DNA of 64,000 bases from Streptomyces sp. yr375. Lineage in GTDB: Bacteria; Actinomycetota; Actinomycetes; Streptomycetales; Streptomycetaceae. Under the pieces are notes generated by a model. That model did not search any database, was not told the origin of the DNA, and saw only the letters and a list, made by a program, of their open reading frames with translations. The DNA is taken from the NCBI RefSeq assembly GCF_900110755.1, contig NZ_FOFF01000003.1, positions 310,001-374,000 of the forward strand, given 5' to 3'. The translations under genes and the position numbers were made by a program. Every line of letters starts with the position of its first letter. Positions within the stretch are counted from its first letter, which is position 1. Below are positions 16,712-25,805 of the stretch, piece after piece.

Positions 16712-17803
16712 ATGCCCGAAGTCAACCGGCGCCGCTTCCTCCAACTCGCGGGTGCCACCACGGCGTTCACCGCGCTCTCCGGCTCCATCGAGCGCGCCGC
16801 CGCGCTGCCCGCGAACCACCGCACGGGGTCGATCGAGGACGTCGAGCACATCGTCGTCCTGATGCAGGAGAACCGCTCCTTCGACCACTACTTCGGCAAA
16901 CTGAGAGGCGTCCGCGGCTTCGGCGACCCGCGCCCGGTGACCCGGCCCGACGGAAAGTCCGTCTGGCACCAGGCGGACGCCGCCGGCAAGGACGTCCTGC
17001 CGTTCCACCCCGACGCCGACGACCTGGGACTCGCCTTCATCCAGGACCTCCCGCACGGCTGGAACGACGGCCATGCCGCCTTCAACGGGGGCAAGTACGA
17101 CCAGTGGGTCCCCGCGAAGAGCGCCACCACGATGGCGTACCTCACGCGTGAGGACATCCCCTTCCACTACGCGCTCGCCGACGCCTTCACCATCTGCGAC
17201 GCCTACCACTGCTCCTTCATCGGCTCCACCGACCCCAACCGCTACTACCTGTGGACCGGTTACACCGGCAACGACGGGAAGGGCGGCGGCCCGGTCCTCG
17301 GCAACGACGAGGCCGGATACAACTGGACGACGTACCCCGAACGGCTGGAGCGGGCCGGGGTCTCCTGGAAGATCTACCAGGACGTCGGCGACGGCCTGGA
17401 CGCGGCCGGCGGCTGGGGCTGGATCCAGGACGCCTACCGCGGCAACTACGGCGACAACTCGCTCCTCTACTTCAAGCAGTACCAGAACGCGAAGCCCGGC
17501 GACCCGCTGTACGACAAGGCCCGCACCGGCACCGACGCCCGCACGGGCGAGGGCTACTTCGAGCAGTTGAAGCAGGACGTCAAGGGCGGCAAGCTGCCGC
17601 AGATCTCCTGGATCGTCGCCCCCGAGGCCTTCACCGAACACCCCAACTGGCCTGCCAACTACGGCGCTTGGTACGTCTCCCAGGTACTCGACGCACTCAC
17701 CGCCGATCCCGAGGTGTGGGCGAAGACGGCCCTGTTCGTCACCTATGACGAGAACGACGGCATGTCAGGTCGCAAGGCGCTGACCTGCGAACTCGCCGCA
17801 TAG
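16712..17803 (+). pseudogene. phosphocholine-type phospholipase C, 5' half (interrupted)
   Basis: The N-terminal 350 residues of a secreted phospholipase C start at ATG 16712 behind GAGGTG. They begin with a Tat signal (NRRRFLQLAGATTAF) and the family opening HIVVLMQENRSFDHYFGKLRGVRGF. The conserved body continues (SWIVAPEAFTEHPNWP) up to LFVTYDENDG at 17761. There the gene is broken by an integrated element, and the frame runs into 13 unrelated codons (MSGRKALTCELAA) and a stop. The 3' half resumes at 25794. Joining the halves at the shared 12-bp sequence restores one open frame of 2055 nt (684 aa), a normal length for this family. The truncated product lacks the C-terminal part of the catalytic domain and the C-terminal beta domains and is probably inactive. 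Confidence 0.9.
17750..17761 (+). repeat. left attachment core (attL)
   Basis: GAGAACGACGGC encodes Glu-Asn-Asp-Gly inside the conserved YDENDGFFDH motif of the phospholipase. The same 12 bases recur at 25794-25805. Just inside the element an inverted repeat, CAGGTC-n10-GACCTG (about 17765-17786), may be an arm or excisionase site. Confidence 0.85.
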
Positions 17804-17839
17804 GGGCTTGCGTTGGTCGTAGTACGGTCGCACCTCCTG

Positions 17840-19036
17840 TCACACCGCTAGCCGCAGGGCATCCACACTGCCGCCCAAGGAACGATCAAGGGCGGCCACT
17901 CCGCGACTCCCGTCACCCTCCATCAGATGGGCGTACGTCTCGGCGGTCACCATCAGCGTGTCCCCGATGAACTCGGCGGCCGTCACCAACGACTCACCGG
18001 CGCTCAGCAGAGCAGACACGTAATGGTGGCGCAAGGCGTGCATGCCGTCGTCCGGTGCGGCAGCGTACCGGCGCCCGACCGGCGCAGGAATCACATCGGC
18101 CTGGGCCAGTGCGGGCTTCCACACCAGCCGGTTGAACACGGACGCATCCAGCGGCATCCCGTAGGGCGTGGTGAAGAACAGACGCACGGTCACCGGCTCG
18201 CCGTCCAGCGAACCCCACGGGAGGGTGACCGCGACCGGCGGCCAGATCTCCATGTGGGCCTTGAGCCCGCGCAGCAGAGCGGCCGGGGCGGGGAACTCGC
18301 GTGTCTCCTTGGTCTTCGGCAGAGCGAAGATCAGCCGGTTCGCGCCTCCGCCCCGGACTTCCTTGATCTGCCGCATCACCTTGATCCGGCCTGCATCCCA
18401 CAACACGTCATCGGGGGAGAAGCCGAAGATCTTGCCCTGTCGCTGGCCCGAGGTTGCGCCGACGACGCCCGTGCACGCGTAGCGGGGAGTGAGATGGTCG
18501 AGGGCAGCCACTACGGTGCCCACCCGGTCCGCCGTCCAAGGGACGATCTTCTTCTTCTCGCGCTTCGGCTTGGTGACCTGACGCGACTTCATGGGATTCC
18601 GCTTGATCAGGCCGTCGTCGACCGCCGCCGCGAACACGGCCGTGACGGTCTGCATGATGTCCCGCTTGTAGTTCGGCGACGCCTCGATCCCGGATGCCCA
18701 TTTGCCCACGGTGCTGGGGCGGCTCGCGAGGGCGGCGAGGGTCTTGCGGTCGATCACGGGATAGGCATGCACCCGCAGATGACGGCGGTAGACCTCCACG
18801 CTGTCCGCTCCGCGGCCCTTCAGCCACTCATCCGCGAAGACCTCGAAGGAGACGTTCCCCGCATCGAGTGAGACGTAGATCCCCTCGTTCATCTCGTGCT
18901 CAACAGCCGACTTGCGGCGCTCCGTCTCGGTCTTGGTCGCGAAGCGCTCCTTCTCCTCCTTGCCGGCGGCACCGTGCGGGTAGTAGCGGACCTGCCACTG
19001 ATCCCCCTTGTCATGCAGCTTGGCGGGGTAGAGGGG
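17840..19036 (-). pseudogene. tyrosine-recombinase integrase, 5' end removed by an IS3 insertion
   Basis: The frame from 18892 (350 aa, MNEGIYVSLDAG) to 17840 encodes a phage-type integrase. It has an SAM-like core-binding domain (FADEWLKGRGADSVEVYRRHL) and a catalytic domain with Arg in GATSGQRQGKIFGF, HALRHHYVS (H-x-x-R) and the nucleophile Tyr in TAETYAHLM. The usual second His is replaced (FIGDT). The frame stays open and conserved-looking upstream of that Met (KLHDKGDQWQVRYYPHG), the normal N-terminal arm-binding domain, until it hits the IS3 end at 19036. The native start is therefore missing. The stop is about 80 bp from attL, as expected for the element's own integrase. Confidence 0.8.
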
Positions 19037-19063
19037 GGGACCTGTCCCCGAGTGGTGGACACC
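19037..19063 (+). repeat. IS3 left terminal inverted repeat
   Basis: Begins GGGACCTGTCCCCGAG and ends TGGTGGACACC. It matches the right end in inverse orientation except at two central positions. Confidence 0.85.
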
Positions 19064-19106
19064 TCTGATCCCGACCCCGCCAGGGGTCGGGTAGGAGGCA
19101 TCTTTT

Positions 19107-19451
19107 ATGGTGATGAAGGTCTACTCGCCCGAGTTCAAGGCGGACGCCGTCGCGCTGTACCTGTCGGACCCGAGCCACACCTTCGAGGGCATCGGCAAGG
19201 ATCTGGGGATCAGCCGGGAGACGCTGCGTAACTGGGTGCGGGCCGAACGGGCCCGCCGCGGCGGGGGCAGCACGACGAGCACGGAGAAGAACACGGTGGA
19301 TTCCCCGCCGACGGCCGAGGAGCTCCAGGCCGAGAACGAGGCCCTGCGCCGGGAGCTGGCAGCAGCGCGCAGGGAGATGCAGAGGCTCGCCACCGAGCGG
19401 GACATTCTCCGCAAGGCCACGAAGTTTTTCGCACAAGAGATGACCTGGTGA
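19107..19451 (+). CDS. IS3-family transposase OrfA
   Basis: This 114-aa protein has an N-terminal helix-turn-helix (FKADAVALYLSDPSHTFEGI...GISRETLRNWVR) and a C-terminal leucine-zipper-like coiled coil (ELQAENEALRRELAAARREM). It ends ATKFFAQEMTW, the usual OrfA end. It binds the IS ends and, in this family, is joined to OrfB by programmed frameshifting. The two frames overlap by four bases here (GTGA), so coupled translation is also possible. A TTTTT run at about 19425 is a candidate slip site. Confidence 0.9.
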   Translation: MVMKVYSPEFKADAVALYLSDPSHTFEGIGKDLGISRETLRNWVRAERARRGGGSTTSTEKNTVDSPPTAEELQAENEALRRELAAARREMQRLATERDILRKATKFFAQEMTW

Positions 19452-20338
19452 CCAACCGCTTCCAGTTCGTCGAGGACCACCACCGCGCCTGGGGCGTGAA
19501 GCGGTTGTGTCAGGTGCTGGAGGTGGCCCGCTCCAGCTTCTACAAGTGGCGGGCCGGCCGCGAGGCCCGCGCCGCACGTGAGCGGGCCGACGCGGCACTG
19601 GCTGAGCGGATCAAAGCTGTGCACGCCGAGTGGGACGGCACCTACGGCCGCCCCCGGATCACCGCCGAGCTGCGCGACGACGGCGAGCGCGTGAACCACA
19701 AGCGCGTCGGACGGGTCATGCGCAAGTTCGGCATCGCCGGGCTGCGGCTGCGCAAGCGCCAGGTCACCACCGTGCCCGAACCGTCCGCCACCCCGGTGCC
19801 GGACCTGCTGGGGCGCGACTTCACCGCGAGCGCGCCGAACACGAAGTATGTCGGCGACATCACCTACCTGCCGGTGGGCGACGGCGAGTTCCTGTATCTG
19901 GCGACGGTGATCGACTGCTTCTCGCGCCGGCTGGTGGGCTGGTCGATCGCCGACCACATGCGCACCTCGCTGGTCACCGACGCACTCAGGGCAGCCGCCC
20001 GGGTCCGCGGCAGCCTGGTCGGCGCCGTCTTCCACAGCGATCACGGCGCCCAGTACACCTCACGCGAATTCGCAGAACTGTGCGCCCAGTTGGGCGTCAG
20101 ACAGTCCATGGGTGCGGTCGGCACGAGCGCGGACAACGCACTCGCCGAGTCGTTCAACGCGGCCCTCAAACGCGAGACGCTCCGTGGCGCCCGCCGCTTC
20201 GACGGCGCCCGCGCCTGCCGCCTGGCCGTCTTCCGCTGGACCACCCGCTACAACACCCGCCGCAGGCACTCCCGCCTCGGACAGCAGGCACCGATCGCCT
20301 ACGAACAGCAGTCAGCTACCCTGACACTTGCCGCATAA
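19448..20338 (+). CDS. IS3-family transposase OrfB (DDE integrase core)
   Basis: This 296-aa protein has an HTH_21-like N-terminus (TYGRPRITAELR) and an rve integrase core with the DDE residues in YVGDITYLP, FHSDHGAQYTS and ALAESFNAALKRE. It starts at GTG 19448, inside the orfA stop. Full length and with all catalytic residues, so the IS may still be active even though the host element is decayed. Confidence 0.92.
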   Translation: MTNRFQFVEDHHRAWGVKRLCQVLEVARSSFYKWRAGREARAARERADAALAERIKAVHAEWDGTYGRPRITAELRDDGERVNHKRVGRVMRKFGIAGLRLRKRQVTTVPEPSATPVPDLLGRDFTASAPNTKYVGDITYLPVGDGEFLYLATVIDCFSRRLVGWSIADHMRTSLVTDALRAAARVRGSLVGAVFHSDHGAQYTSREFAELCAQLGVRQSMGAVGTSADNALAESFNAALKRETLRGARRFDGARACRLAVFRWTTRYNTRRRHSRLGQQAPIAYEQQSATLTLAA

Positions 20339-20349
20339 CGATACGAACG

Positions 20350-20376
20350 GGTGTCCACTCCTCGGGGACAGGTCCC
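20350..20376 (-). repeat. IS3 right terminal inverted repeat
   Basis: Read on the minus strand it begins GGGACCTGTCCCCGAG and ends GAGTGGACACC. It lies just after the orfB stop. Confidence 0.85.
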
Positions 20377-22049
20377 AGCTGGTCGCCGGTCTGGCGGGAC
20401 TGCCAGTCGCGGCTCCCTCGGAAAAGGCGTTGCGTGATCTGCGGCGCCGTCTGGGACCGGTTCCGCTGAGGTCGCTGTTCGAGGTGGTGGCCGGGCCTCT
20501 GGCACAGCCGCGTACGCCCGGAGCACGCTACCGGCACTGGCGCACTGTGGCCTTCGACGGCTGCAGCTCGATCAAGGTGCCCGACGCGGAACGCAACCGC
20601 GGCTGGTTCGGCCGGGCCAGGGTCCACCTGGGCTGGGCGGGCTATCCCACGCTGCGGCTGATGGCGCTGGTGGAGACGGGCAGCCGCGGCCTGCTCGGAG
20701 CGGCGTTCGGCCCCACGTTCCACGGGGAGGCCCATTACGCGCGGCAGTTGATGCACCTGCTCGGCCCGCAGACGCTGGTGTTGGCCGACCGCGGCTTCGA
20801 CAACGGCAAGCTGCTGGCCCAGTTCGCCGACACCGGCGCCCAGTTCCTGGTCCGCCTCACCTCCAAGCGCCGTCTTCCCACCACCCAGCGATTGCCCGAC
20901 GGCTCCTACCTGTCCCGGATCCGCTCGGTGCAGGTGCGGATCATCGAGGCCGACATCATCGCGACCTGCTCCGACGGCACCCGCCTGCATGACGGATACC
21001 GGCTGGTGACCACCCTGCTGGACCCCGACCAAGACCCCTGCGACGCCCTTGTCCGCCTCTATCACGAGCGCTGGGAGATCGAATCCGCCTACTACGCGCT
21101 GCGGCACACGCTGATGCAAGGTAGGGTGCTGCGCTCCACCGACCCGAGCGGTGTCGAACAGGAACTGTGGGCCCAGCTCACCCTCTACCAACTCCTGCGC
21201 ACCGCCATGGTCGACGCCGTCGAGTCCGTGCCCGGCACCGACCTCGACCGGGCCAGCTTCACCGTCGCCCTGGAAGCAGCTCGTGACCAGGTCGTGGCCG
21301 CCCACGGAGTCCTTGACGAAGACGCCGGACTCGTCGGCCGGATCGGCCAGGCCGTCCTGGACAATCTCCTGCCCACCCGCCGCCCGCGAATCAGCTCCCG
21401 CAAGCTCAAATCTCCCATTCCTCGCTACGCCAGAACCGACGACGGACGCCCTTCGAACAGTACGAACATCATCTCCATCACCATCAGCGTCCACGCCGCC
21501 CAACCGACCACGCCCGCTTTCGTCTCCCGCCGGCACCCCTCCTCACCCCCTGCGCCGCACACGCGCGCTTCCCAGCTGCCGGCCCTCATCGACCGCACCA
21601 TGGAGTTCCTGCACTCCCACCCAGGGCGCTGCTGGAACGCCACCGAACTCGCGCACATCCTGGCCGTGGGGAATATCAACAGCTTCCGTGTCCTGCTGTC
21701 CCGCTGGGCCAGCCAGGGACACATCGCCAAGGTCGGCAGAGGCATCTACACCCTGATCGAGGACCTGGCCGCCGTGTCTCCGCCGCCGGTACCTCCCTGT
21801 GTCGACCCGGCCCTTTCCCGGTTCGAAGGCACTCTTGCTGTCCTGCAATCCGCACCGGAACACTCCTGGACCGCCGGGGAGATCGCGCCAGCACTCGGCA
21901 TTGCCAACCCCAACGTCTTCGCCACCCAACTCAGCCGTTGGGCACGGAACGGGCGGATCACCAGAACCCGCAGAGGGGCCTACAGCCTCCTGCCCGACGC
22001 ACCAAAACCATTGACAGAAAGCGGGTTGACCTGCAGAGGAAAGCCTTAA
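20377..22049 (+). pseudogene. IS4-family transposase, N-terminus deleted, with tandem winged-helix C-terminal extension
   Basis: The open frame from the IS3 edge to 22049 encodes an IS4-type DDE transposase missing roughly the first 80-100 residues. The surviving part starts near EKALRDLRRRLGPVPLRSLF and keeps VAFDGCSSIKVPD (first Asp), LVLADRGFDNGKLL (second Asp) and YHERWEIESAYYALRHTL (Glu). After the normal IS4 ending (SRKLKSPIPRY) the protein continues about 200 residues. This tail contains two related winged-helix-like units, one around WNATELAHILAVGN...VGRGIYTL and one around WTAGEIAPALGIAN...TRRGAYSL. This tail is not typical for IS4 transposases. Confidence 0.75.
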
Positions 22050-22076
22050 CTCCGTGGCATTGGCACAGGAGCCGCG

Positions 22077-22826
22077 TTGGTTCCGTATCCTGCCGCACTC
22101 GACCTGCCCCACGCCCTGGTCGAGTGGGTCACGATGCTCATCGTCACCCGTGAGGGTGACCGGCGGTGCAAACTCCCGCCGCACCGCCGTGCGCTGGTCG
22201 CACTCGTGTACCTGCGGCGCCACGACACCCTCGCCCGTATCGCCGCGGGCTTCGGGATATCCGTCGGCACCGCCCACGCCTACGTCACCGCGGTCACCGG
22301 TCTGCTCGCCGCGCAGGCACCAGGCCTGCTGAAGACGCTGCGCGCGCACGACCCGGACTTCGTCCTCCTGGACGGCACGCTCGCTGAGTGCGACCGCGTC
22401 GGCGACGGCAGGGGCGACTACTCCTCGAAACACAGGCGGCACGGGGTGAACGTGCAGGTCGTCACGGACCCGGCCGGCGAGATTCTGTGGCTGTCGCCGG
22501 CACTGCCGGGCCGGACCCACGATCTGACGGCCGCCCGCACCCACAAGATCCTCCGGATCTGCGCGCGCCAAGGCATCCCGATCCTTGCCGACATGGCCTA
22601 CATCGGTGCGGGCGACTGGGTCACCACCGCCAAGCGTCGCCCACCCAACGGTGAACTCACCCTCACCGAGCGCACCGAGAACCGGGCCCTGTCCGCGGCC
22701 CGGGCACCCGTCGAACGAGGCATGGCACGGCTGAAGTCCTGGCAGATCTTCCGCAGATCCCGCATCAGCCCCAACCGCATGAGCGTCATCGCCAAAGCCG
22801 TCCTCACCCTGGAGAGGCAACGCTGA
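22077..22826 (+). CDS. IS5-family transposase (DDE_Tnp_4 type)
   Basis: This 249-aa protein starts at TTG 22077 with [17 protein letters not shown], a common opening for Streptomyces IS5-type transposases. An HTH ([22 protein letters not shown]) is followed by DDE-type residues in [26 protein letters not shown] and [13 protein letters not shown]. It looks complete. IS boundaries could not be set with confidence. It lies 28 bp after the IS4 remnant. Confidence 0.82.
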   Translation: MVPYPAALDLPHALVEWVTMLIVTREGDRRCKLPPHRRALVALVYLRRHDTLARIAAGFGISVGTAHAYVTAVTGLLAAQAPGLLKTLRAHDPDFVLLDGTLAECDRVGDGRGDYSSKHRRHGVNVQVVTDPAGEILWLSPALPGRTHDLTAARTHKILRICARQGIPILADMAYIGAGDWVTTAKRRPPNGELTLTERTENRALSAARAPVERGMARLKSWQIFRRSRISPNRMSVIAKAVLTLERQR

Positions 22827-22885
22827 AAACGCTCACTGACCGCAACGACACCCCTTGGACTCATCCATCTAGTCACTTGCGCTAG

Positions 22886-23002
22886 CCTCCGGGAGCGGGC
22901 AAGACGATGCTCGCTGAGCAGCTGCCGGCCATCCCGCCGCCGCTCAGCCGGGTCGAGTCCCTGGAGGGCACGGCCGTCCACTCGATCGCGGCCGGGAGGT
23001 GA
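22886..23002 (+). pseudogene. fragment of a ComM/YifB-like Mg-chelatase ATPase
   Basis: Thirty-eight codons read PPGAGKTMLAEQLPAIPPPL and then end AVHSIAAGR before a TGA. PPGAGKTMLAE is the Walker A segment and 'AVHSIAG' the next conserved block of ComM/YifB AAA+ proteins. There is no start codon and the remaining 450 or so residues are absent. The fragment abuts the right side of the IS5-type element. Confidence 0.6.
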
Positions 23003-23585
23003 GCAGTGCCGAGGCGATCTCCGGTTGTCGTGGTCCACTCCATGGACTGCGGCCTGGTCCGGGCGATGACGCCAGTCCCGAAGCCGAGGGCGATCACCGG
23101 CATCGCCGATGCCATCCGGGTCCAGTAGTCCGTCTCGGTCGCGATCAAGGAGGACCGGACCAGCGGGCTCGCTGCAGCACTGGGTGAGCGCGAACGCGGA
23201 GGAGCGTGACCGCACCCTATTCCGCCGGTGCCGAGTACCGCTCCCATGGCCCCCAGCCTTGGCGGTGTGGTGCTCCGCCTACACGTGCCAGCGTACTGGC
23301 CGCAAGAGCCTGCCTGGCGCAGGATGGCGACGATCCGGTCGACTTGCGCCTGTGTCAGAGGAGGCGCGCCCTCGGCCTTGGCGGCTCCCGCCTTCCGGAG
23401 GCCCTCGAGTACGGCCGGAGAGGCCGGGTGGCGCGGCCATCGTTTCGCGAGGCGCTCTGATGGTCGGCGTGCAATGCGCTCACGGTCGTGTGTGCCGAGT
23501 GTCGAACTGACGGTGGTACATCGTTGCTGTTCTCGGCTGTGTCGCCTGCTGCAGTTGATGAACCCGACAGTTGCCTCCTTCCGAC
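23003..23585. other. degenerate region inside the element, no intact gene
   Basis: No convincing complete gene is seen. On the minus strand between about 23470 and 23290 one frame reads RLAKRWPRHPASPAVLEGL and APPLTQAQVDRIVAILRQAG. This has protein-like composition and resembles short proteins of actinobacterial integrative elements, but it lacks clear ends. The rest is probably fragments left by IS activity. Confidence 0.35.
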
Positions 23586-23589
23586 CAGG

Positions 23590-23990
23590 TCCATCTGCCG
23601 CAGGTGCATCGGCGCCTCACGCTGCCACCGGCGGTACGTGCGCGGATGCTGCTGTTCCTGGGCGCGGCCCAGGCCATTGTGGGAGAGCACCCGGTGGACC
23701 GTGGTCCGCGACGGCGCCGGCTCCAGCCTGCGGCCGGACACCTCGTGGGAGATCCGGTGGGCACTCCACCGGGGATGTCGGCGGCGCAGCTCGCAGATCT
23801 CGGCCTCAGCCTCGGCGGACAGGCGCGTGGGACTGTTCCGTGGCTGGCGGGAGCGATCCAGCAGACTGGGCATGCCTTCCTGTTCGAACCGCCGCCGCCA
23901 GCTGTGCAGGGTCTGGCGTGAGGTGCCGTACCGGGCCGCGACCTTCACCGATCGGAGACCCGCCGAGCATGTCGCGGACAGCGGGAGTGT
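23590..23990 (-). pseudogene. IS481-family transposase fragment (N-terminal half)
   Basis: The minus-strand frame encodes VKVAARYGTSRQTLHSWRRR, then SAEAEAEICELRRRHPRWSA and TTVHRVLSHNGLGRA, the helix-turn-helix and Arg/Trp-rich segments at the start of IS481-type transposases. It stays family-like to MHLRQMDLVG near 23595, after which the frame becomes unrelated. The integrase-core Asp/Asp/Glu residues are lost. A small hairpin GTGTC-TAAATT-GACAC (23987-24002) at its start may be the old IS end. Confidence 0.7.
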
Positions 23991-24039
23991 CTAAATTGAC
24001 ACACCCCGGTTCCGCAACATATCTCGCAGATCGGGCCCA

Positions 24040-25176
24040 TCAGGTGCGGTAGGGGTGTGTCAGGGGCATGGGGGTCCGTGCGATGTGGATGGCATCTTGG
24101 GGGAACTGGGGGCCGGCGGTGTAGTAGCGCGCCCGGGTGCGGCCGACGGGCTGGAGGACGCCGTTGGCCGTGAGGTCTCGGAGGTCGCGTTGGGCCTGCT
24201 GGAGGCTGAGGTCCTCGGCGTGCTGGTAGCGGGAACGGCGCACGCGTCCGGCCATGGCGACGTCATGGAGTGCGGTGACGGTGCGTTCGTCGAGGCTCTG
24301 GCTGTCGGCGAAGTCGGCGAGGGAGGTCCAGACGCGGCCCGAGCGGGTGAGGCGGCCCTGGACGGTCTGTGCCTGCTGGTGGTAGGCGGTGAGGTTGAAT
24401 CTGATCCAGCCGGAAACATCCTGGTCGGGCTGGTACTGGCTGCCTCGGTCGTTGAGCTCGCGGTAGTACTCCCATGTGTTGCCCGGTCGGCCCAGCCAGC
24501 TCTCGATGGAGGAGAATTCCGGTGCGAGGACTCCTTCTCTGGCGATCATGAGGGTTTGCAGGGAGCGGGACATACGGCCGTTGCCGTCGGCCCAGGGGTG
24601 GATGGAGACCAGATGAAGGTGGGCCATGGCGGCCCGCACCAGGGCGTGGGTGCCGTCGCTCTCGTTGAGCCAGTCGACGAGTTCCTGCATCAGACCGGCG
24701 ACGAGCGGGGCGTCGGGGGCGGTGTAGGCGGCGATGCTTGGGTCGCGGGGGTCGGTGACGTAGACGGGGCCCTTGCGCCACTGGCCGGCTGGCCGGCGGA
24801 TGCTGTGCCGGTGGCCTTGCAGCATCCAGTGAAGACTGTTGAGCAGGCCCTTGCTGTAGGAGAAGTCCTCGACGTCGTGGAGGGTCTGGATGTAGGTCAT
24901 CATCCGCTGGTAGGCGAGAGTCTCCTCCCGGTTCTCCTCCGAGACGTCGACCTCGGTCTCGCCTTCCATGAGATCCTCGACGTCCACGGTCGACACCTTG
25001 AAGCCCTCGATGGAATTCGAGGCTGCTACCGCGTCTGCGGTGAGGAACTTCCGTAGGCCCTCCGTCCACTTTACGGCGGAGGTCCGCACGGCATGCCGCA
25101 ATGTCTCGCGCATCTGGTCGATCTGATCTAGGACCCGGCGGTCGTCCGTGGTGAGATCAGGCACGGGGAAGAGCAT
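24040..25176 (-). CDS. Fic-domain protein (AMP-transferase type) with N-terminal inhibitory motif
   Basis: This 378-aa protein has the complete Fic active-site motif HPWADGNGRMSR (consensus HPFx[D/E]GNGRxxR, about residues 192-203). The catalytic His and full anion-binding loop make it likely an AMP-transferring enzyme. Upstream, SNSIEG (about 51-57) matches the [S/T]xxxE[G/N] inhibitory helix, placing it in the self-inhibited class with the helix N-terminal in the same chain. A C-terminal winged-helix-like region (LSLQQAQRDLRDLTANGVLQPVG) follows. The ATG at 25176 is about 7 bases after a strong -10, so the mRNA is probably leaderless; GTG 25179 is the alternative. It appears to be the only intact non-IS gene of the integrated element, a possible selfish or defence cargo. 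Confidence 0.85.
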   Translation of the reverse strand: MLFPVPDLTTDDRRVLDQIDQMRETLRHAVRTSAVKWTEGLRKFLTADAVAASNSIEGFKVSTVDVEDLMEGETEVDVSEENREETLAYQRMMTYIQTLHDVEDFSYSKGLLNSLHWMLQGHRHSIRRPAGQWRKGPVYVTDPRDPSIAAYTAPDAPLVAGLMQELVDWLNESDGTHALVRAAMAHLHLVSIHPWADGNGRMSRSLQTLMIAREGVLAPEFSSIESWLGRPGNTWEYYRELNDRGSQYQPDQDVSGWIRFNLTAYHQQAQTVQGRLTRSGRVWTSLADFADSQSLDERTVTALHDVAMAGRVRRSRYQHAEDLSLQQAQRDLRDLTANGVLQPVGRTRARYYTAGPQFPQDAIHIARTPMPLTHPYRT

Positions 25177-25182
25177 CACCCG

Positions 25183-25211
25183 ATGATATGGTGACGCAAT
25201 CATTACGTCAA
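25183..25211 (-). promoter_or_regulatory. strong promoter of the Fic gene
   Basis: On the minus strand TTGACG (25211-25206), a 17-bp spacer and TATCAT (25188-25183) form a near-consensus housekeeping promoter. The predicted start of transcription falls on the ATG at 25176, implying a leaderless transcript. Confidence 0.7.
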
Positions 25212-25793
25212 GCAGCCGCTTCCGTATACGGCCCCGGGACTGGTAGGCCCGCATGTTGCGGTGTCGCCTATTCATCAGCGGAGCCGTGTTCACGCCTTGA
25301 TGGAGTAACAGACAGTGACGTTCGGGAGTCTCCCCCTCCACTGTTTGACCTCGCCTTGTGACTGCGAGCTTCCGCTCACTCCAGATAGAGAGCTGTCAAG
25401 CGGGGCAGTCGGCGAATCATTTCGCTGGGGTCATCGAACGAAGTTCCAGGTGGGGTCCAGCTCCGGGTAGCGGATGGTGGGTGGGCTCGCGGGGAGCTGA
25501 TTACCGGTCGCGGAGACGTGCGCGTTTCAGGCGATGCCCAACGTGTCCTCACCCTCCAGGCCGATGCCGTCGGGCCGCGGAGGCTTGAACGATAGGCAAC
25601 TCTGCCAGGGCATCGGGGTCAGCTACTGCGCGCTCGAAGACTTCAACAGCGACCAGGCGGAGCGTTCGGTCTCCCCGGCTTCCGATCAGCAGGGGGGTCT
25701 GGCTACTGGAGGGGTTTCGGCTCTTTATGGTCACCAGTCAGGGTGTGATAGTGCCTGTGGAAGTCGGACAGGTGGACCCACAACTTTGCGTCT
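25212..25793. other. right end of the element, no supported gene
   Basis: About 580 bp between the Fic promoter and attR. One minus-strand frame (25734-25549, 61 codons from GTG) reads protein-like, with FERAVADPDALAELPIVQ, but it has no ribosome site and no recognised family. I list no gene here. Confidence 0.45.
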
Positions 25794-25805
25794 GAGAACG
25801 ACGGC
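25794..25805 (+). repeat. right attachment core (attR)
   Basis: GAGAACGACGGC, identical to attL, followed directly by the codons for FFDHLLPP that continue the phospholipase YDENDGFFDH motif. Confidence 0.85.

Larger units (their letters stand above)
19037..20376 (+). mobile_element. IS3-family insertion sequence, 1340 bp
   Basis: The element is flanked by imperfect 27-bp terminal inverted repeats (19037-19063 and 20350-20376), matching GGGACCTGTCCCCGAG then TGGACACC with two mismatches. It carries overlapping orfA and orfB. Length and two-ORF organisation fit IS3. The flanks (GTAGAG on the left, AGCTGG on the right) show no 3-bp target duplication, and each flanking gene is truncated. This suggests the element caused a neighbouring deletion after insertion. 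Confidence 0.88.
17750..25805. mobile_element. integrated element (8.04 kb) inserted in the phospholipase C gene
   Basis: The element is bounded by the direct repeat GAGAACGACGGC at 17750-17761 and 25794-25805. An integrase gene sits just inside the left end, the usual layout of a tyrosine-recombinase integrative element, and the interrupted host gene reads in frame across the two ends. Inside are the integrase (5' end lost), an IS3 element, a truncated IS4 transposase, an IS5-type transposase, a ComM-like fragment, an IS481 fragment and a Fic gene. No replication, transfer or phage structural genes are present. The element is thus a decayed remnant that accumulated insertion sequences. Excision would need an integrase supplied from elsewhere. 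Confidence 0.85.

Noticed and set aside
16248..16862. Pro-rich open frames upstream of the phospholipase
   Set aside because: Composition follows the CCGGCCCC repeats; no start site, domain or conserved motif.
16712..17803. Intact 363-aa phospholipase C
   Set aside because: The frame ends in 13 unrelated codons after ENDG, and the true C-terminal half is found at 25794 behind the same 12-bp sequence.
17840..18892. Complete 350-aa integrase starting at ATG 18892
   Set aside because: The frame upstream still encodes the conserved N-terminal arm-binding region and is cut by the IS3 end, so the ATG is internal.
20328..20470. Start of the IS4 transposase at 20328 (MPHNDTNGCPLLG)
   Set aside because: Those codons lie inside the IS3 right end; they are IS3 DNA, not the original N-terminus.
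25549..25734. 61-codon minus-strand frame near attR
   Set aside because: Protein-like but no ribosome site, no promoter and no recognised family.
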